Origin: Methanothrix sp.
GTDB taxonomy: Archaea > Halobacteriota > Methanosarcinia > Methanotrichales > Methanotrichaceae
Assembly: GCA_023229165.1 (NCBI GenBank)
Contig: JALNZQ010000044.1
Location: 1 to 15,448 of the forward strand
Direction of reading: 5' to 3'
DNA length: 15,448 nt
In this document: positions 1 to 7,317 of the stretch, piece after piece
Layout: each line of letters begins with the position of its first letter
How positions within the stretch are numbered: position 1 is the stretch's first letter
The notes under the pieces: model-generated
The model's input: the letters and a program-made list of their open reading frames with translations, nothing else
What the model was told of the DNA's origin: nothing
Databases searched by the model: none
Program-made: the position numbers and the translations under genes

Positions 1-477
1 GAAGTCAAGGTTGACACAGAGTACGACAAGATGAGAATTGCCAGCGTCTCCGCTGACACCATCACCATGGACAACAAGGATAACACAGTAACTCTGAGCA
101 AGAACAAGGACATCGATCTGATGGGCGACGTCAAGATCCTGACATCCGATCAGGATGTTGTTGATGACGCTAACCCCCAGAGATACTACATCTACAAGGA
201 AGCCACCATCGAGGGCGCTGCCGCTGAAGCCGCACCCGCTGCTGAAGCCGCACCCGCTGTCGAGGCCGCCCCTGTAGTCGAGAACGAGACCGTAGAGGCA
301 CCCGCCGCTGAGGCCGCACCCGCTGCCGAGGCCGCCCCTGTAGTCGAGAACGAGACCGCTGAGACCGCCAAGGAGAACACAACTGCACCCGTTAAGGAGC
401 AGCCCGGATTCGAGAGCATTCTCGCCATAACCGGCCTCCTGGCAGTTGCCTTCCTGGTACTTGGCAGAAAAGAGTAA
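1..477 (+). CDS. S-layer-type surface protein, C-terminal part, with PGF-CTERM signal (partial)
   Basis: The frame is open from base 1, so the gene begins upstream; 158 residues are visible. Residues about 1-65 are beta-rich, with phrases such as TLSKNKDIDLMGDVKI that resemble the end of the duplicated S-layer domain (DUF1608/S_layer_rel_Mac) of Methanosarcinales; that match is from memory. Residues about 70-134 form an Ala/Pro/Glu-rich linker with NET (twice) and NTT sequons, probably N-glycosylated outside the cell. The tail carries PGF at 135-137, one hydrophobic helix and a final RKE, the tripartite PGF-CTERM signal that archaeosortase A cleaves and replaces with a lipid anchor. The protein therefore probably forms or decorates the cell envelope. 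A hairpin terminator follows directly. Near-certain as a PGF-CTERM protein, fairly sure for the S-layer family. Confidence 0.85.
   Translation, partial: EVKVDTEYDKMRIASVSADTITMDNKDNTVTLSKNKDIDLMGDVKILTSDQDVVDDANPQRYYIYKEATIEGAAAEAAPAAEAAPAVEAAPVVENETVEAPAAEAAPAAEAAPVVENETAETAKENTTAPVKEQPGFESILAITGLLAVAFLVLGRKE
241..357 (+). repeat. Two 51-base copies encoding the Ala/Pro/Glu linker
   Basis: Bases 241-291 and 307-357 differ at only two positions and each encode AEAAPxxEAAPVVENET, separated by 15 bases. The unit carries one N-glycosylation sequon. Shorter GCTGAAGCCGCACCCGCT-type repeats precede it at about 222-240. This looks like recent in-frame expansion of the stalk between the S-layer domain and the anchor. 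Confidence 0.9.
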
Positions 478-491
478 GATCAAATAAATAG

Positions 492-528
492 CTGGAGGGC
501 CTAGGCTCTCCAGAACTATCTCTTTTTC
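492..528 (+). terminator. Hairpin terminator after the S-layer gene
   Basis: CTGGAGGGC (492-500) pairs with GCTCTCCAG (505-513) through nine pairs, one of them G-U, around the loop CTAG. A T-rich run follows at 521-526. It sits 15 bases after the stop codon, as expected for transcription termination of a highly expressed surface protein gene. Confidence 0.75.
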
Positions 529-568
529 AATTTGAGTTCTTCTTTAACGCGTCAGGCATTTCTCTCAC

Positions 569-736
569 CAAAAAAGATATATAGGATCTTCTTCGAAGCA
601 AACTTGCTCTGTCATCTTTAATGGAAATGGAGGGCTTTGAGGCCGCATTAGACTGCATTGCCAAGTCTTGGATTGTTGCTTCAGAGATATTTTCATGGAT
701 GATCTGGAAGAGCAACGTATAGGAGGTCTAACAATA
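569..736 (+). promoter_or_regulatory. TATA-like promoter and long leader of the second PGF-CTERM gene
   Basis: An A-rich stretch followed by GATATATAGG (about 576-585) looks like an archaeal BRE/TATA element. A start site about 25 bases downstream would give a leader of roughly 130 bases before the ATG at 737, unusually long for this window. A strong Shine-Dalgarno AGGAGGT lies at 721-727, nine bases before the ATG. The leader contains no convincing ORF. Promoter strength and the start site are inferred. Confidence 0.5.
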
Positions 737-1147
737 ATGAAGCTCGTATCAATTATGCTTGTAGCACTGATGATGCTGTTCACAGTAGCTATGGCTGTAA
801 ATGCGGAAGAGACTGCTGCCAAAGAGGCAATAGAGACCGTAGCCACTGCCACAGAGAATGTAACATCCGAGACAGAAGCTGCTGCCGAGAATGTAGAATC
901 TGAAGCCAAAGTTGCTGCCGAGAATGTAGAATCTGAAGCCAAAGTTGCTGCCGAGAAGGTCAACGAGAGCGCTGCCGAGGCAAAAGAGAAGGTCGAGATA
1001 GCCGCTACCAAGGCTGAAGAGAAGGTCAACGAGTCTGCTACAGAGTCCACTAAAGCCGCCGAGAAGGCTGCACCTGGATTCGAGAGCATCTTCGCCATAG
1101 CTGGCCTGCTGGCAGTAGCAAGCCTGGTTCTGAGCAAAAAAGAGTAA
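737..1147 (+). CDS. Secreted helical-repeat protein with PGF-CTERM anchor
   Basis: 136 residues. I start at ATG 737 because it follows AGGAGGT and opens a signal peptide (residues 1 to about 23, MKLVSIMLVALMMLF then an AVNA-type cleavage site). Residues about 24-110 are rich in Ala, Glu, Lys and Val, with a period of 11 residues (AAENVESEAKV repeated), resembling LEA group 3 or apolipoprotein-type amphipathic helices. NVT and two NES sequons suggest glycosylation. PGF at 113-115, a hydrophobic helix and a final KKE form an archaeosortase A signal nearly identical to that of the preceding gene. It probably is a surface-anchored helical stalk or spacer. Its function is unknown, and the LEA likeness may be compositional only. 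Confidence 0.85.
   Translation: MKLVSIMLVALMMLFTVAMAVNAEETAAKEAIETVATATENVTSETEAAAENVESEAKVAAENVESEAKVAAEKVNESAAEAKEKVEIAATKAEEKVNESATESTKAAEKAAPGFESIFAIAGLLAVASLVLSKKE
881..946 (+). repeat. Perfect 33-base tandem duplication
   Basis: Bases 881-913 and 914-946 are identical and encode AAENVESEAKV twice; a third copy begins at 947 and diverges after about 12 bases. The 33-base unit equals one 11-residue turn of the amphipathic helical repeat. Exact DNA identity points to recent duplication. Confidence 0.95.
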
Positions 1148-1149
1148 AT

Positions 1150-1180
1150 GGGCATTTTGCCCCAATACAATTTTTTCTTC
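1150..1180 (+). terminator. Hairpin terminator after the PGF-CTERM repeat gene
   Basis: GGGCA (1150-1154) pairs with TGCCC (1158-1162) around TTT, and a run of six T lies at 1171-1176. It begins three bases after the stop codon. The same 14-base motif GGGCATTTTGCCCC recurs at 15325-15338. Confidence 0.7.
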
Positions 1181-1257
1181 CAAAAAATTTCCGCACGAAT
1201 TATCGTAAACCATTATTTTACATATTATGAAGTCCATGAATGCTTAGGTGAATATTA

Positions 1258-2274
1258 ATGGCTGCAGAGACGATTAGAGAGGCCCGGTTCTGGGAAAAGC
1301 TCGACGGCGATGTGCAGTGCGATCTTTGCCATCAGCAATGCCGTATCCGGCCTGGAAAGAGGGGAATATGCGGGGTGCGGGAAAACCGGAATGAAAAGCT
1401 GATGACTCTGGTATACGGAAGCCTGGTAGCCGCCAATGCCGATCCCATTGAGAAGAAGCCCTTTTTTCATTTTCAGCCGGGCAGCCTCACCTATTCCATA
1501 GCCACGGTAGGCTGCAACTTCCGCTGCCTGCATTGCCAGAATGCCGACATCTCTCAACTGCCCAGGGAAACCGGCCAGATACCGGGAGATTTCGTAGCCC
1601 CAAGGAATGTGATTGCGCAAGCTAATGCTCTAGGCTGTCAGTCCATCGCCTACACTTATTCCGAGCCCACCATTTTCTTCGAATATGCCTTTGATGTGGC
1701 AGTATTGGCCCGCGAAGCGGGCCTTAAGAATGTCTTTGTCAGCAACGGCTACATGGGCGAAGAAGCAACGCAAAAGATCATTCCCTATTTAGACGGCATA
1801 AACATCGATCTGAAGGGTGATGATCAATTCTACCGCAAGGTCTGTGGAGCAAAGCTGCAGCCTGTAGAGCACAACATCGAGCTGTTCTGGAAGAAAGGTG
1901 TCTGGGTAGAGGTAACAACCCTCATTATTCCCGGATACAACGATTCCCAGGCAGTGCTGGAGGAGCTGGCTGAATTTATGGCCGGTGTAAGTCCGGATAT
2001 GCCCTGGCATATCTCTGCCTTCTATCCCATGTATAAGATGAAAGATGTTCCCAGGACTGGAATAGAGTCGCTTCGCCGGGGCCTGGAAGCAGGCCGCAAG
2101 GCGGGCTTGAAGTATGTCTATGCAGGCAACATCCCTGGCGAGAGAGAGAATACCCTTTGCCCTGCTTGCGGAGAAGCTCTCATTGAACGGCTGGGATACA
2201 GGATCATAAGAAATTCCGTGATCGATGGGCATTGCAGCAAATGCAACACCCAACTTGCCGGTGTCTGGAAGTAA
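1258..2274 (+). CDS. amrS: AmmeMemoRadiSam system radical SAM enzyme
   Basis: 338 residues. The start is ATG 1258, seven bases after the Shine-Dalgarno TTAGGTG. Cysteines 21, 24, 28 and 38 form an N-terminal cluster, and GCNFRCLHCQN holds the radical SAM CX3CX2C motif (C86, C90, C93) that binds the 4Fe-4S cluster and S-adenosylmethionine. YSEPTIFFEY and HISAFYPMYKM are typical of the AmrS/PflA-like family. The last 40 residues add CPACG and CSKC, a rubredoxin-like knuckle. AmrS is conserved with the Memo and AMMECR1 families in many archaea; its reaction is not settled to my knowledge. Neither Memo nor AMMECR1 is in this window. It is followed 131 bases later by ribBA on the same strand, with no sign of coupling. 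Confidence 0.93.
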   Translation: MAAETIREARFWEKLDGDVQCDLCHQQCRIRPGKRGICGVRENRNEKLMTLVYGSLVAANADPIEKKPFFHFQPGSLTYSIATVGCNFRCLHCQNADISQLPRETGQIPGDFVAPRNVIAQANALGCQSIAYTYSEPTIFFEYAFDVAVLAREAGLKNVFVSNGYMGEEATQKIIPYLDGINIDLKGDDQFYRKVCGAKLQPVEHNIELFWKKGVWVEVTTLIIPGYNDSQAVLEELAEFMAGVSPDMPWHISAFYPMYKMKDVPRTGIESLRRGLEAGRKAGLKYVYAGNIPGERENTLCPACGEALIERLGYRIIRNSVIDGHCSKCNTQLAGVWK

Positions 2275-2330
2275 TTGTACGCGAGTTAATGATCGTCTTT
2301 GATAACTTAAGATCACCTATGTGGATAAAG

Positions 2331-2383
2331 CCGATACAGCAAGGAACTATTTTTGTAGTTTCTGCAAAACTCTTAAGTATCGG
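2331..2383 (+). promoter_or_regulatory. Nested inverted repeat overlapping the ribBA promoter
   Basis: CCGATAC (2331-2337) is the exact reverse complement of GTATCGG (2377-2383). Inside it, TTTTGTAG (2351-2358) pairs with CTGCAAAA (2362-2369) with one G-U pair and a TTT loop. The right arm overlaps a TATA-like TTAAGTAT (2373-2380) that lies about 29 bases before the ribBA ATG. It could be an operator for a riboflavin regulator (RbkR is the known archaeal one) or, if transcription starts upstream, a leader RNA. It shows no match to the FMN riboswitch core. Confidence 0.4.
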
Positions 2384-2405
2384 TCAGTACTGCTTACCGT
2401 CTTAT

Positions 2406-3614
2406 ATGCCATTTTGCTCTGTAGAAGATGCGATTTTAGATATCCAGTCGGGTCGCTTCATCATTGTATTGGATGATGAGAATCGAGAGAACGAGGGCGA
2501 CCTGATGATGGCCGCAGAGAAGGTGACGCCTGACGCCATCAATTTCATGGCTCGCTTTGCACGCGGCTTGATCTGCATGCCCATGACGGCAGAACGGCTT
2601 CGGGAACTGGAACTTCCGCTTATGACTGCCCAGAACACGGAGTCCATGGGCACGGCATTTACCGTATCCGTGGATGCCAGGGCCAACACCACCACCGGCA
2701 TCTCCGCTTTTGATCGAGCGGTGACTGTGCAGACCCTCATCGACCCAAAAATGAGGCGAAGCGATATTGTCACACCCGGTCACCTCTTTCCCTTGAAGGC
2801 CAAAGAGGGAGGCGTCTTGCGGCGCACCGGCCACACCGAAGCCTGCGTGGACCTGGCTCGGATGGCAGGCCTAAATCCCGCGGGCGTCATCTGTGAGATC
2901 ATGAATGACGACGGCAGCATGGCCAGGCTGCCCGAACTGGAGGTCTTCGCAGAGCAAAACGGCCTTAGAATGGTGACCATCGAGAGCCTCATCAGCTATC
3001 GCATGCAGCGCGAGAAGCTCATCCGCAAGGTCTCGGATGTGAGCATGCCCACGGAGTACGGATACTTCAGGGCGATAGGCTATGAGTCCATTTTGGACGG
3101 ACAGTGTCATGTCGCCTTCGTGTCCGGAGATCCCACAGCCTCAGACGCCCTGGTCCGGGTGCATTCGGAGTGCCTCACCGGCGATGTCTTCTTCTCCCAG
3201 CGTTGCGATTGCGGCGAGCAGCTTCGCAAGGCCCTTCACCTCATCAGCGAGAACGGAAATGGAGTACTGCTCTACATGCGCCAGGAAGGCAGAGGCATTG
3301 GCCTCGCCAATAAGCTTCGAGCCTATGCCCTGCAGGACGAGGGATCGGATACGGTTGAGGCCAATAACGAACTGGGCTACCCGGCCGACCTTAGGGATTA
3401 CGGCATTGGCGCCCAGATTTTAGTCGATCTGGGCATCAAGGAGATTCGTCTCTTGACCAATAATCCCCGCAAAGTGATTGGCCTGGAGGGCTACGGCCTG
3501 AAGATTGCCGAGCGCGTTCCCCTGGAAACAAAGCCCAATAATATTAATAGAAGATATCTGGAGACGAAGAGAGACAAAATGCACCACCTCCTTCTCCAAA
3601 ATGACGCGCCCTAA
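2406..3614 (+). CDS. ribBA: Bifunctional 3,4-dihydroxy-2-butanone-4-phosphate synthase / GTP cyclohydrolase II
   Basis: 402 residues from ATG 2406. The frame is open further upstream, but family homology begins at this Met and a TATA-like element lies about 29 bases before it, suggesting a leaderless mRNA. The N-terminal half is RibB (DDENRENEGDL metal/substrate loop, TTTGISAFDRAVT, HTEACVDL), which makes the four-carbon unit from ribulose 5-phosphate. From about residue 205 follows RibA, with the zinc cysteines of ECLTGDVFFSQRCDCG, the GTP-binding RQEGRGIGL and the conserved LLTNNPRK. Both active sites look intact, and the length is that of bacterial RibBA. Most archaea use a stand-alone RibB and the formamide-producing ArfA route instead, so this fusion may come from bacteria (inference). 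It converges on tsr3 with a five-base gap. Confidence 0.95.
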   Translation: MPFCSVEDAILDIQSGRFIIVLDDENRENEGDLMMAAEKVTPDAINFMARFARGLICMPMTAERLRELELPLMTAQNTESMGTAFTVSVDARANTTTGISAFDRAVTVQTLIDPKMRRSDIVTPGHLFPLKAKEGGVLRRTGHTEACVDLARMAGLNPAGVICEIMNDDGSMARLPELEVFAEQNGLRMVTIESLISYRMQREKLIRKVSDVSMPTEYGYFRAIGYESILDGQCHVAFVSGDPTASDALVRVHSECLTGDVFFSQRCDCGEQLRKALHLISENGNGVLLYMRQEGRGIGLANKLRAYALQDEGSDTVEANNELGYPADLRDYGIGAQILVDLGIKEIRLLTNNPRKVIGLEGYGLKIAERVPLETKPNNINRRYLETKRDKMHHLLLQNDAP

Positions 3615-3619
3615 TATAT

Positions 3620-4111
3620 TTATTCGGATAAATATGCATCCTGAATTCTCACCACCTCAGCCGAGTTCCTGGCAGCAGCGTACTCCTGCAAAGGCTCTCG
3701 GTTCAGCTCTAAAAAGACATGACCCCAGTTGAATTTAGAGAGTATCAATTCTGCCTGCTCTCGCTCACCCAATATTATCAGCCCCGCAGCCAGCGCCTCT
3801 ACCGTGGAGAGCTTGAAGGGCTTTCCATAGTTTACGGGATTGGCGGCCACCAAGAATGGCAGTGCCCTCTCCATTAGCCTAAAGCGCGAGAAGACCTCCT
3901 CGGCATGGGCCCAGCTGCAGTCCAGGGCGGCCAGTCCCCTTGCACCTTTGTCCTCTGGAGAGAGTGCCTTTTGGGAAAAGGGACTCAAAACCAGGAAAGG
4001 CAGGAGCTGGTTTAAATGATGGGTCAAGCGAACCAGATCGAAGCGAGCCAGCTTTTTTCCCGAGCATTTCTTGGGGTTGCACTGATTTGCATGATAGATC
4101 AGAAGTTGCAT
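3620..4111 (-). CDS. tsr3: Tsr3-type rRNA aminocarboxypropyltransferase (DUF367)
   Basis: 163 residues on the minus strand from ATG 4111. The sequence follows the Tsr3 family closely: NPKKCSGKKLARF at the N-terminus (RLI-like lead-in), ALSPEDKGARGLAALDCSW, LPFLVAANPVNYGKPFKLS, EALAAGLIILG, FNWGHVFLELN and AAARNSAEVVRIQ at the end. Tsr3 transfers the 3-amino-3-carboxypropyl group of S-adenosylmethionine to a modified pseudouridine of small-subunit rRNA, using a SPOUT-like fold. The length is normal for archaea. It is transcribed divergently from valS across 76 bases that must hold both promoters; valS sharing the theme of translation may not be accidental. Very confident. Confidence 0.93.
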   Translation of the reverse strand: MQLLIYHANQCNPKKCSGKKLARFDLVRLTHHLNQLLPFLVLSPFSQKALSPEDKGARGLAALDCSWAHAEEVFSRFRLMERALPFLVAANPVNYGKPFKLSTVEALAAGLIILGEREQAELILSKFNWGHVFLELNREPLQEYAAARNSAEVVRIQDAYLSE

Positions 4112-4187
4112 ATTGCTATTGGTCTACCGATAATCCTATTAACATTGTGTTCAACTGCTCTAGCAGCCAAAGTGCGGGAGCATTCTG

Positions 4188-6764
4188 ATGAGCGAGGTCT
4201 CCAAGGAGTACAACTTTAGTCAAGTGGAAGAGAAATGGGTGCAGAGTTGGGACAGTTCTATCTATCACTTCGATTGGGATTCAAAAAAACCGCAATATAT
4301 AATTGACACACCTCCCCCCTACCCCACAGGAGACTTCCATATCGGAAACGCTCTTAACTGGTGCTACATCGACTACGTGGCGCGCTACAAGCGCATGCGG
4401 GGCTATAATGTTATGTTCCCGCAAGGCTGGGACTGCCACGGGCTTCCTACCGAGGTAAAGGTAGAGCAGCTAAACCATATCACCAAGAACCAGGTTTCTC
4501 GAGAAGAGTTTCGGCGGCTGTGCGAGAAGCTGACCTTCGAGGCCATCGATCGTTTTCATCTGTCTATGGGACGCCTCGGCCTGTCCATAGACTGGTCCAA
4601 CGAGTACGTAACCATGAAGCCGGAGTACTATGTTAAGACGCAAACCTCCTTCGTGCGCATGTACCAGAACGGCCAGATCTACCGTGCGAATCATCCCGTC
4701 AACTGGTGTCCCCGCTGCGGCACAGCCATTGCCTTTGCAGAAGTGGAATACGATTCCCGCACTACAACTTTAAACTACATGCGCTTTTCCGCACAGGACG
4801 GCGAGATGCAAATCGCCACCTCTCGGCCCGAGCTTTTGCCTGCCTGCGTGGCCGTAGCTGTGAATCCCGATGATGGGCGCTACCGCAAATATATCGGCAA
4901 GAAGGTAACGGTACCCATTTTTAATTACGAAGTTCCCGTGCTGGCTGATCCCGTGGTGGATACGAGCTTTGGCACGGGAATTGTCATGATTTGCACATTC
5001 GGTGATAGGCAGGATGTGAGATGGTGGATGGAGCATCACCTCCCCTTGCGCCAGGCCATAGATCGCGGTGGACTGCTGACGGCCATCGCCGGGCCCTACG
5101 CGGGCCTCGATGTGACGCAGGCCAAGAATAGGATCACCCAGGATATGATAAATGAGGGGATAATCTTCAAGCAGGAGCCGCTGGAGCAGAATGTGGGCCT
5201 CTGCTGGCGTTGCAAGACCCCCATTGAGATCTTATCGGAACTGCAGTGGTTTGTCAAAATCAATTCGGAGGAGATCAAGAAGACGGCAGAAGAGATTGAT
5301 TGGGTACCACCCCACATGCAGGTCCGGCTCAAGAACTGGGCCGACTCTGTGGAATGGGACTGGTGTATCTCCCGGCAGAGGATCTTTGCCACACCCATAC
5401 CCGTCTGGTACTGCCGGGCCTGCGGCCAGGTTCTGGTTGCCAGGGAAGAGTGGCTTCCTCTCGACCCCAATCAGACTCAGCCGTCCGAGAAGTGCAAGTG
5501 CGGCAGCATTGATTTCGTCCCTGAGCAGGATGTCCTGGACACGTGGATGGACAGCTCCATCTCTGCCCTGGCCGTGGCCGGCTGGCCAAATAGAAAGGAC
5601 ATACGCATGCCAACGCAACTGCGACCGCAGGGGCATGATATCATCCGCACCTGGGCTTTTTACACCATTTTGCGCACGAAATCCCTGGAGGGCGTCAAGC
5701 CCTGGGATACCATTCTCGTCAACGGCATGGCTTTAGGCGAGGACGGGCACAAGATGTCCAAGTCCTTAAACAACTTCATACGCCCCGAAGAGGTCTTCCT
5801 GACAAATGGCGCCGATGCGCTCCGCCAGTGGGGGGCCATGGGTGGGTCTCCTGGAAACGATATCATGTTCCAGTGGAAGGAGATCACGGCTGCCAGTCGC
5901 TTCCAGCAGAAGCTCTGGTCGATCTACCGCTTCTCTTTGCCCCTTATTGCTAAAGTTGATGCCGTTCCAGGTCAAGTGGATCGCTGGCTCTTGGGAGAGC
6001 TGGATTCGCTCATCATGAAAGCTACCAGTGCCATGGACGCTTTCCAGTTTGATGAGACCATGAAAGCCATTCGCGGCTTCGCCTGGGAGGTCCTGGCCGA
6101 CAATTACATAGAACTGGTCAAGGCTCGGCTCTACGGCCCGGACGGTCCGGAGAAGAGAGCAGCCCAAAATACCCTTTACACGGCCCTAGAGACGCTCTCT
6201 AAGCTCATGGCGCCCTTTACACCCTTTATCTCTGAGGAGATTCATCATACCCTCACGGGCAAGAGCGTTCATGTGCAGAGCTGGCCAATGCCATCAGGCA
6301 CGCCGGTCGATCCGGCAGGACTTGCCATAAAAGAAATTGCTGCAGCGCTGCGACGCTACAAGGCGGAGAAAGGCATGGCCCTCAATTCGCCTCTTCCTGG
6401 TATTGTAGTATACTCAGATCAGGCCCTGGAGACCATTGATCTCATCGGCGTGGCCAACTCCCAGGTGGATAGCCGTACGGGAAGCCCCCTGATCGAGATG
6501 AAGCCCATAGCCATCAGGCCGCAGATGAAAATAATAGGCCCCAGGTTCAAGGACAAAAGCGGCAAGATCATAAAAGCATTGAGTGCAATGGACCCGGTCC
6601 TGGTTGCCGGCCAGAAGGCCAATGGATCAATTGCCGTCCCAGTGGACGGCGAGATCATCGAGGTTCCGGCAGAGGCTGCAGAGATCGTAGTGGAGAGTCT
6701 TTCCGCAGGCGAGGCCGTAGATGTACTGCGCCTGGAGAAGGCCACCGTGCTGGTTCGAAGATGA
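4188..6764 (+). CDS. valS: Valyl-tRNA synthetase
   Basis: 858 residues, normal for archaea. ATG 4188 follows GGGAG (4176-4180). It charges tRNA-Val. The class I ATP site has HIGN at 51-54 after PPPYPTGDF, and KMSKS at 522-526. GWDCHGLPTEVKVE matches archaeal ValRS rather than IleRS (GWDTHGLP) or LeuRS. The editing domain lies between about 190 and 330. Several zinc knuckles are visible: CPRCG near 175, CWRCK near 344, and the CRAC/CKCG pair near 410-440. An anticodon-binding helical domain follows, then a short beta-rich end in place of the bacterial coiled coil. It is the first gene of an operon and overlaps the next by four bases (ATGA). Confidence 0.95.
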   Translation: MSEVSKEYNFSQVEEKWVQSWDSSIYHFDWDSKKPQYIIDTPPPYPTGDFHIGNALNWCYIDYVARYKRMRGYNVMFPQGWDCHGLPTEVKVEQLNHITKNQVSREEFRRLCEKLTFEAIDRFHLSMGRLGLSIDWSNEYVTMKPEYYVKTQTSFVRMYQNGQIYRANHPVNWCPRCGTAIAFAEVEYDSRTTTLNYMRFSAQDGEMQIATSRPELLPACVAVAVNPDDGRYRKYIGKKVTVPIFNYEVPVLADPVVDTSFGTGIVMICTFGDRQDVRWWMEHHLPLRQAIDRGGLLTAIAGPYAGLDVTQAKNRITQDMINEGIIFKQEPLEQNVGLCWRCKTPIEILSELQWFVKINSEEIKKTAEEIDWVPPHMQVRLKNWADSVEWDWCISRQRIFATPIPVWYCRACGQVLVAREEWLPLDPNQTQPSEKCKCGSIDFVPEQDVLDTWMDSSISALAVAGWPNRKDIRMPTQLRPQGHDIIRTWAFYTILRTKSLEGVKPWDTILVNGMALGEDGHKMSKSLNNFIRPEEVFLTNGADALRQWGAMGGSPGNDIMFQWKEITAASRFQQKLWSIYRFSLPLIAKVDAVPGQVDRWLLGELDSLIMKATSAMDAFQFDETMKAIRGFAWEVLADNYIELVKARLYGPDGPEKRAAQNTLYTALETLSKLMAPFTPFISEEIHHTLTGKSVHVQSWPMPSGTPVDPAGLAIKEIAAALRRYKAEKGMALNSPLPGIVVYSDQALETIDLIGVANSQVDSRTGSPLIEMKPIAIRPQMKIIGPRFKDKSGKIIKALSAMDPVLVAGQKANGSIAVPVDGEIIEVPAEAAEIVVESLSAGEAVDVLRLEKATVLVRR

Positions 6765-7303
6765 TCGAGGTCGAGGTCAAGGCCCGTGCCCCGGAGGACA
6801 TGGCGGAAAAGATCACCGCCCTGGGGGCCACTCTTTTGGCGGTGGAAAACCACCACGACCTTTATTTTAATTCCCCCCACCACGACTTCAAAGAGAGCGA
6901 TGAGGCCCTGCGCATCCGCATCAAGGAAGAAGGGGCGCGTCTGACTTACAAGGGGCCCAAGCTTGACCAAACCACCAAGTCGCGCCTGGAAAGGACGGTG
7001 AAAATCGACGATCCACAGCAGATGGAGCAGATTCTCTCTTCCTTAGGATTTGTGCTATCTGCCCAGGTGAGAAAGCAAAGGCGCAAGTATTCCTATGAGG
7101 GTGTCGTCCTGGCTCTGGACGATGTGGAGGGGCTGGGCCGCTTCATGGAAGTTGAGGCAGAGGGCGAGGGCGACTATGAGGAACAGAGGTATAAGGTTTT
7201 GTCCATATTAAGCAGGCTGGGTCTGCATGAGTCGATTAGAAGCTCCTACTTAGAGCTCCTGGAAGAGAAAAAAAAGAATGAAGTGAAAAGGCAGGGGCTT
7301 TGA
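6761..7303 (+). CDS. cyaB: CYTH-domain protein, class IV adenylate cyclase-like (CyaB / triphosphatase family)
   Basis: 180 residues. The start ATG overlaps the valS stop (ATGA), so translation is probably coupled; there is no clear Shine-Dalgarno of its own. The N-terminus carries the family ExExK signature as EVEVK (residues 3-7). LRIRIKEE, LTYKGPK, SRLERTVKI and LDDVEGLGRFMEVE supply the basic and acidic strands that line the triphosphate tunnel. Members hydrolyse triphosphates (thiamine triphosphate, inorganic triphosphate) or make cyclic AMP, and sequence alone does not decide which. Archaeal members are mostly uncharacterised. The C-terminus ends in a lysine-rich tail. The family is secure, the substrate unknown. 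Confidence 0.9.
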   Translation: MIEVEVKARAPEDMAEKITALGATLLAVENHHDLYFNSPHHDFKESDEALRIRIKEEGARLTYKGPKLDQTTKSRLERTVKIDDPQQMEQILSSLGFVLSAQVRKQRRKYSYEGVVLALDDVEGLGRFMEVEAEGEGDYEEQRYKVLSILSRLGLHESIRSSYLELLEEKKKNEVKRQGL

Positions 7304-7317
7304 GCGGCGGGAGAGAA

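Noticed and set aside
170..428. Minus-strand ORFs opposite the S-layer linker
   Set aside because: Open only because the plus-strand codons are GC-rich repeats; Arg/Gln or Ser/Ala low-complexity products.
565..1170. 201-residue minus-strand ORF opposite the repeat protein gene
   Set aside because: It is the antisense of a repetitive Ala/Glu-rich gene that has signal peptide, ribosome binding site and sorting signal on the plus strand; the minus reading is low-complexity Ser/Ala.
2232..2405. 58-residue N-terminal extension of RibBA
   Set aside because: It overlaps the amrS end and promoter-like sequence, and RibB homology starts at Met 2406.
2275..2405. FMN riboswitch before ribBA
   Set aside because: No RFN core sequence and too short a leader; only a nested inverted repeat is seen.
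5191..5736. 181-residue plus-strand ORF inside valS and several antisense ORFs there
   Set aside because: Different-frame shadows of an intact valyl-tRNA synthetase; Arg/Ser/Pro-rich products without motifs.
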